The notes beneath the pieces are model-generated. The model saw only the letters and a program-made list of their open reading frames with translations, searched no databases and was not told the origin of the DNA. The position numbers and the translations under genes were made by a program. A DNA stretch of 17,443 nucleotides from Bog-366 sp964501985 (GTDB lineage: Bacteria; Acidobacteriota; Terriglobia; UBA7540): the NCBI GenBank assembly GCA_964501985.1, contig CAZCVY010000144.1, forward strand, positions 1 through 17,443, written 5' to 3'. Positions within the stretch are counted from its first letter, which is position 1. Every line of letters begins with the position of its first letter. Positions 14,805-17,443 of this stretch are shown here, in pieces.

Positions 14805-16195
14805 CGCCTTTTGAAGCCCAGGTAGCCGGCCTTCGTGGCGACGGGAAGTTCTTCGCCGAGGGCCGTCCGATCTTCATCGCCAGGTGCCCGGGGCGGTTGG
14901 ACCTGATGGGCGGCAATGTTGATTACACGGGCGGTCTGGTGTTTGAGGCCACCATTCGCGAAGCCACATGGGGCGCCGTACAGTTGCGCGGCGACAAACG
15001 CGTGGTCTTCTGGAATCCGCAGATGGCCGAGCGTGGCTGGCAGGACCATGTGGAGTTTGAGTTGGATGCTCTCACCGGCGACGCCACGGTCCGCCGCATG
15101 GTGAACGCCGATCCCAAAGTTCGGTGGACCGCGTATGCGCTCGGGAATTTTTTCCTCCTCATGCAGCGATACCCCCAGGCGGTGAAGACCGGCGCCAATG
15201 TCTATCTTCATTCGGAAGTGCCTCTGAACAAGGGGGTGAGCTCCTCGGCGGCGGTGGAAGTTGCGGTGATGAAGCCCGCGGCCCGCGCTTACGGTATTGA
15301 CTTGCACGGGATCGAGCTGGCCGAGGCGTGTCAGTGGGTTGAAAACGTCATCGCGGAATCCGCCTGTGGAATCATGGACCAGGCCGCGGCCACGCTGGGC
15401 GACGAGGGTTACGTCTTACCCCTGCTTTGCCAGCCTTGCCAGCCCTTCCCTCTGGTGCGCCTTCCCGAACAATTGCATTGTTGGGCAGTGGACTCGGGCG
15501 TGAGCCACGCGGTTACCGGGATCGAATATGAAGCCGCCCGCGCCGCCGCCTTCATGGGTTACAAGCTCATCTGCGATTGGGAGGGCTTGCCGGTCACGCG
15601 CGACGCCAGCAGCCGCATCCCGCGCTTTACCGATCCTCGCTGGCGGGGATATCTCTCGGAAGTAAGTCCGTCGGTCTTCCGCTCGAAATACGAATTGCGC
15701 CTGCCCGAGCATATGCCGGGTAGCGAGTTCCTTCGCGAAGGGCAGTTTCACCCTGACCCATTCACCACGGTGCGGCCCGGGATCCGGTACCGCGTTCGCA
15801 ACTGCACGCGCTATGCGATCGAGGAGAATCAGCGGATCCAGTTATTCGTTGAGCTCGCACGGGGGGCGGCAGCACAAGCTTCCGAGGCCGCCTATCGGTT
15901 GATGGGCGACCTGATGTACCAGTCCCATTACTCTTACACGGAGTGCGGGCTCGGTAACGAAGCCACGGACCTGCTGGTGGAGTTGGTGCGCGAGCAGGGC
16001 GCGGCAGAAGGCCTCTACGGAGCCAAGGTGACCGGAGGCGGAGCCGGCGGAACGGTCGCGATTCTGGGGCAGCGGGATGCCAAGCCGGCATTCGAAAAAG
16101 TTGTCCGTGCCTATGCCCAAGCGCGGCATATTGAACCTTATGTGATTGACGGCAGCTCGATGGGCGCGGACCGCTTCGGAGTGGTCGTGCAATAG
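14801..16195 (+). CDS. GHMP-family sugar kinase, L-arabinokinase (ARA1)/galactokinase-like
   Basis: 464 residues from ATG 14801, which overlaps the previous stop as ATGA; the frame is open back to 14627 but that part lies inside the aminotransferase gene. The GHMP motifs are RCPGRLDLMGGNVDYTGG near 28-45, PLNKGVSSSAAVEVAV near 144-159 (ATP-binding), SACGIMDQ, and GAKVTGGGAGGTVAIL near the C-terminus. Classic galactokinases have GEHTDY where this has GGNVDY. The MGG-x-x-DY form, the SSSAAVEVA wording and YQSHYSYTECGLG recall the kinase domain of plant L-arabinokinase ARA1 (from memory, not searched). It should phosphorylate the anomeric carbon of a sugar with ATP. The substrate is unknown: L-arabinose, galactose-like or an aminosugar. 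Confidence 0.88.
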   Translation: MTPFEAQVAGLRGDGKFFAEGRPIFIARCPGRLDLMGGNVDYTGGLVFEATIREATWGAVQLRGDKRVVFWNPQMAERGWQDHVEFELDALTGDATVRRMVNADPKVRWTAYALGNFFLLMQRYPQAVKTGANVYLHSEVPLNKGVSSSAAVEVAVMKPAARAYGIDLHGIELAEACQWVENVIAESACGIMDQAAATLGDEGYVLPLLCQPCQPFPLVRLPEQLHCWAVDSGVSHAVTGIEYEAARAAAFMGYKLICDWEGLPVTRDASSRIPRFTDPRWRGYLSEVSPSVFRSKYELRLPEHMPGSEFLREGQFHPDPFTTVRPGIRYRVRNCTRYAIEENQRIQLFVELARGAAAQASEAAYRLMGDLMYQSHYSYTECGLGNEATDLLVELVREQGAAEGLYGAKVTGGGAGGTVAILGQRDAKPAFEKVVRAYAQARHIEPYVIDGSSMGADRFGVVVQ

Positions 16196-16212
16196 GGGCG
16201 ATCATCAATAAT

Positions 16213-16266
16213 AGTAGCGCGGGCGACGACCGGAACCTGGTAGCTGACAACCGACAACTGACAACT
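16213..16266. repeat. Solo GTAGCGC repeat end followed by GACAACT tandem heptamers
   Basis: GTAGCGCGGGCG at 16213-16224 repeats the left terminus of the 4413-4510 element, without a matching right end. Three heptamers follow head to tail: GACAACC (16246-16252), GACAACT (16253-16259) and GACAACT (16260-16266). They fill the place just before the start codon of the transporter gene where a ribosome-binding site would be expected. Confidence 0.5.
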
Positions 16267-16270
16267 CAAT

Positions 16271-17218
16271 ATGGCAACCGTACCTGTGCTCAACAAAACG
16301 GCCGGCAAGGGCAGGATGCTCTGGTATTTCACCTTGCTCGCCGCGGCATCGCTCATCTGGTCGGCGCAAGGGACAGCGGTGAAGTTTCTTGACCGTACCA
16401 TGGGGCCGATAGCCATCACCTTTCTTCCGTTTTACATCACCACGATCCTGCTTGTTCCCCTGCTGATCCGCAAGCGCCGTGCCAACCCGAGCGCGGTGCG
16501 GCCTACGTGGTCGGACTGGGGCAAGTTCGTCCTCGCGGGCGTGCTTGGGCAAGTACTCGCTCAACTCGGCATGACCTGGGGAATCTCCCGCTCGCTCGCT
16601 TCCAACGGCGCGGTGCTGAACCTGATGATTCCCGTCATCACTGCGGTTCTGGCCTCGTTCATGCTCCATGAAAAGATCTCTCTACTGAGAATTGCCTCTC
16701 TCGCCATCGGCCTGGTTGGGGTCATGCTGATGTCGGTCGAGGATCTGCGTCACGTCTCCTTTCTGAACATGAAATACCTGGTGGGCAATGGCCTGATCCT
16801 GGTGGGTTGCTTTGGGTCTTCCTTCTACAACACCTATTGCAAAGGTCTGATGAAGCGCTTCCAGGAAATCGAGATTCTGATCTTCAGTTACATCACGGCG
16901 TCGCTGGCCAGTATTCCGCTGCTCATCTGGGCGGAACCGTTCCACTGGAGTGTTTTCGGCACGTTCGATTGGAAATCGTGGGCGGCATTTGCCTTCCTGG
17001 CAATTCTGATGTATGGGGCGTCGATGCTATTCTTCTTTGCGGCGCTCGAACATCTCGATGTGACCGTGGCCTCAGTTTCGCTTTACCTCGTGCCCATATT
17101 CGGCGTGCTTATGGCGGCCGTGCTTCTCGGGGAGCGCTTGAGCACGCTGGCCATGGCGGGTTCCGGAATTGTCCTGGTAGCGACCGTCCTCATCATGAAG
17201 TACGACACAAGCTATTAG
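16271..17218 (+). CDS. DMT-superfamily transporter with two EamA domains
   Basis: 315 residues from ATG 16271, with about ten hydrophobic segments in two halves (~17-150 and ~165-310), the inverted EamA repeat of 10-TM drug/metabolite transporters. Pointers are PFYITTILLVPLLIRKRR in the first half and SLYLVPIFGVLMAAVLLGE near the end, the typical last-helix pair. No Shine-Dalgarno precedes ATG 16271. ATG 16316 (residue 16) is an alternative start that trims a polar N-terminus. It lies 75 bp after the kinase, so it may belong to the operon. DMT proteins move small metabolites across the inner membrane in either direction; here the likely cargo is the sugar or product handled by the operon. Confidence 0.88.
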   Translation: MATVPVLNKTAGKGRMLWYFTLLAAASLIWSAQGTAVKFLDRTMGPIAITFLPFYITTILLVPLLIRKRRANPSAVRPTWSDWGKFVLAGVLGQVLAQLGMTWGISRSLASNGAVLNLMIPVITAVLASFMLHEKISLLRIASLAIGLVGVMLMSVEDLRHVSFLNMKYLVGNGLILVGCFGSSFYNTYCKGLMKRFQEIEILIFSYITASLASIPLLIWAEPFHWSVFGTFDWKSWAAFAFLAILMYGASMLFFFAALEHLDVTVASVSLYLVPIFGVLMAAVLLGERLSTLAMAGSGIVLVATVLIMKYDTSY

Positions 17219-17289
17219 CGCAGTTTTTTTGCCACGCTGGACCGTTTGGCCGTTAGCAACAGCCCTATCAAAATGATGTGAGTTCCGTT

Positions 17290-17443
17290 ATGGCAAGTTC
17301 AATTTCGTCTGAAAAGCTCAGGGATGCGTTCCGGACCGCGACGCTACTGGCTGTTCTACTGCTCCCGGCAACGACTTGGGCGCAAGGCGTGTTTGTCAAT
17401 GCGCAGGTGCCTTGGCACACGGTGGTGCTCGACTCGCAGGGAA
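17290..17443 (+). CDS. N-terminus of a secreted protein, probable third paralogue (3'-truncated)
   Basis: ATG 17290 opens a frame that runs to the window edge, 51 residues so far. Residues ~17-32 form a signal peptide core ending TWAQ. The visible mature part ends VVLDSQG. This matches VQLDSDGKLLPW of paralogue A (40-51) and AVFNSEGILQPW of paralogue B (33-44), at a similar distance from the signal peptide. A third family member is therefore likely, but only about seven residues support it. It lies 71 bp after the transporter stop, on the same strand. Confidence 0.6.
   Translation, partial: MASSISSEKLRDAFRTATLLAVLLLPATTWAQGVFVNAQVPWHTVVLDSQG

Overview
The window reads as a GC-rich bacterial chromosome segment, most likely from an Acidobacteriota (Terriglobia/Solibacter-like) genome. 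The best clue is the 1133-residue TonB-dependent receptor of the Oar type, with an N-terminal carboxypeptidase-regulatory-like domain. Weaker clues are the extragenic palindromes built on GTAGCGC and an IS remnant at the left edge. The taxonomic call is inference; there is no rRNA or other marker gene here. No tRNA, CRISPR array or phage gene was seen.

Layout, left to right. 1-651: 3' part of a DDE (rve) transposase, cut by the window edge, with repeated IS-end motifs. 652-960: non-coding, with an extragenic palindrome. 961-4306: three + strand genes, a KASIII/FabH-like condensing enzyme, a class III PLP aminotransferase and an SDR dehydrogenase. 4413-4510: a nested inverted-repeat element. 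4528-6594: a secreted 688-residue protein (paralogue A) with an alpha/alpha-barrel-like N-terminal part and a beta-rich C-terminal part. 6684-10085 (minus): the TonB-dependent receptor, convergent with paralogue A and divergent from a DeoR-family repressor (10329-11075). A palindromic candidate operator lies between receptor and repressor. 11201-11230: a near-consensus promoter followed by a leader of about 190 nt. 11430-16195: a tightly overlapping four-gene operon: secreted paralogue B (barrel only), an RmlD-like NAD(P)-dependent reductase/epimerase, a DegT/DnrJ/EryC1/StrS aminotransferase, and an ARA1-like GHMP sugar kinase. 16271-17218: a DMT/EamA transporter. 17290 to the edge: the first 51 residues of another secreted protein whose N-terminus matches paralogues A and B.

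Working model (inference): this is a carbohydrate-utilisation island that resembles a polysaccharide-utilisation locus but lacks SusD. Two or three members of an apparently uncharacterised secreted six-hairpin-like family would act on a glycan. The TonB receptor would take products across the outer membrane and the DMT protein across the inner membrane. Cytoplasmic reductase, aminotransferase and anomeric-kinase activities would then process an unusual (amino)sugar, with the DeoR-type repressor sensing a phosphorylated intermediate. The reverse direction is an alternative: salvage or synthesis of an activated aminosugar for the envelope, as in ArnB/ArnE/F chemistry. No nucleotidyltransferase or glycosyltransferase is in the window to support it. 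The KASIII-aminotransferase-SDR cassette has no obvious link to sugar catabolism and may be a separate small-molecule module.
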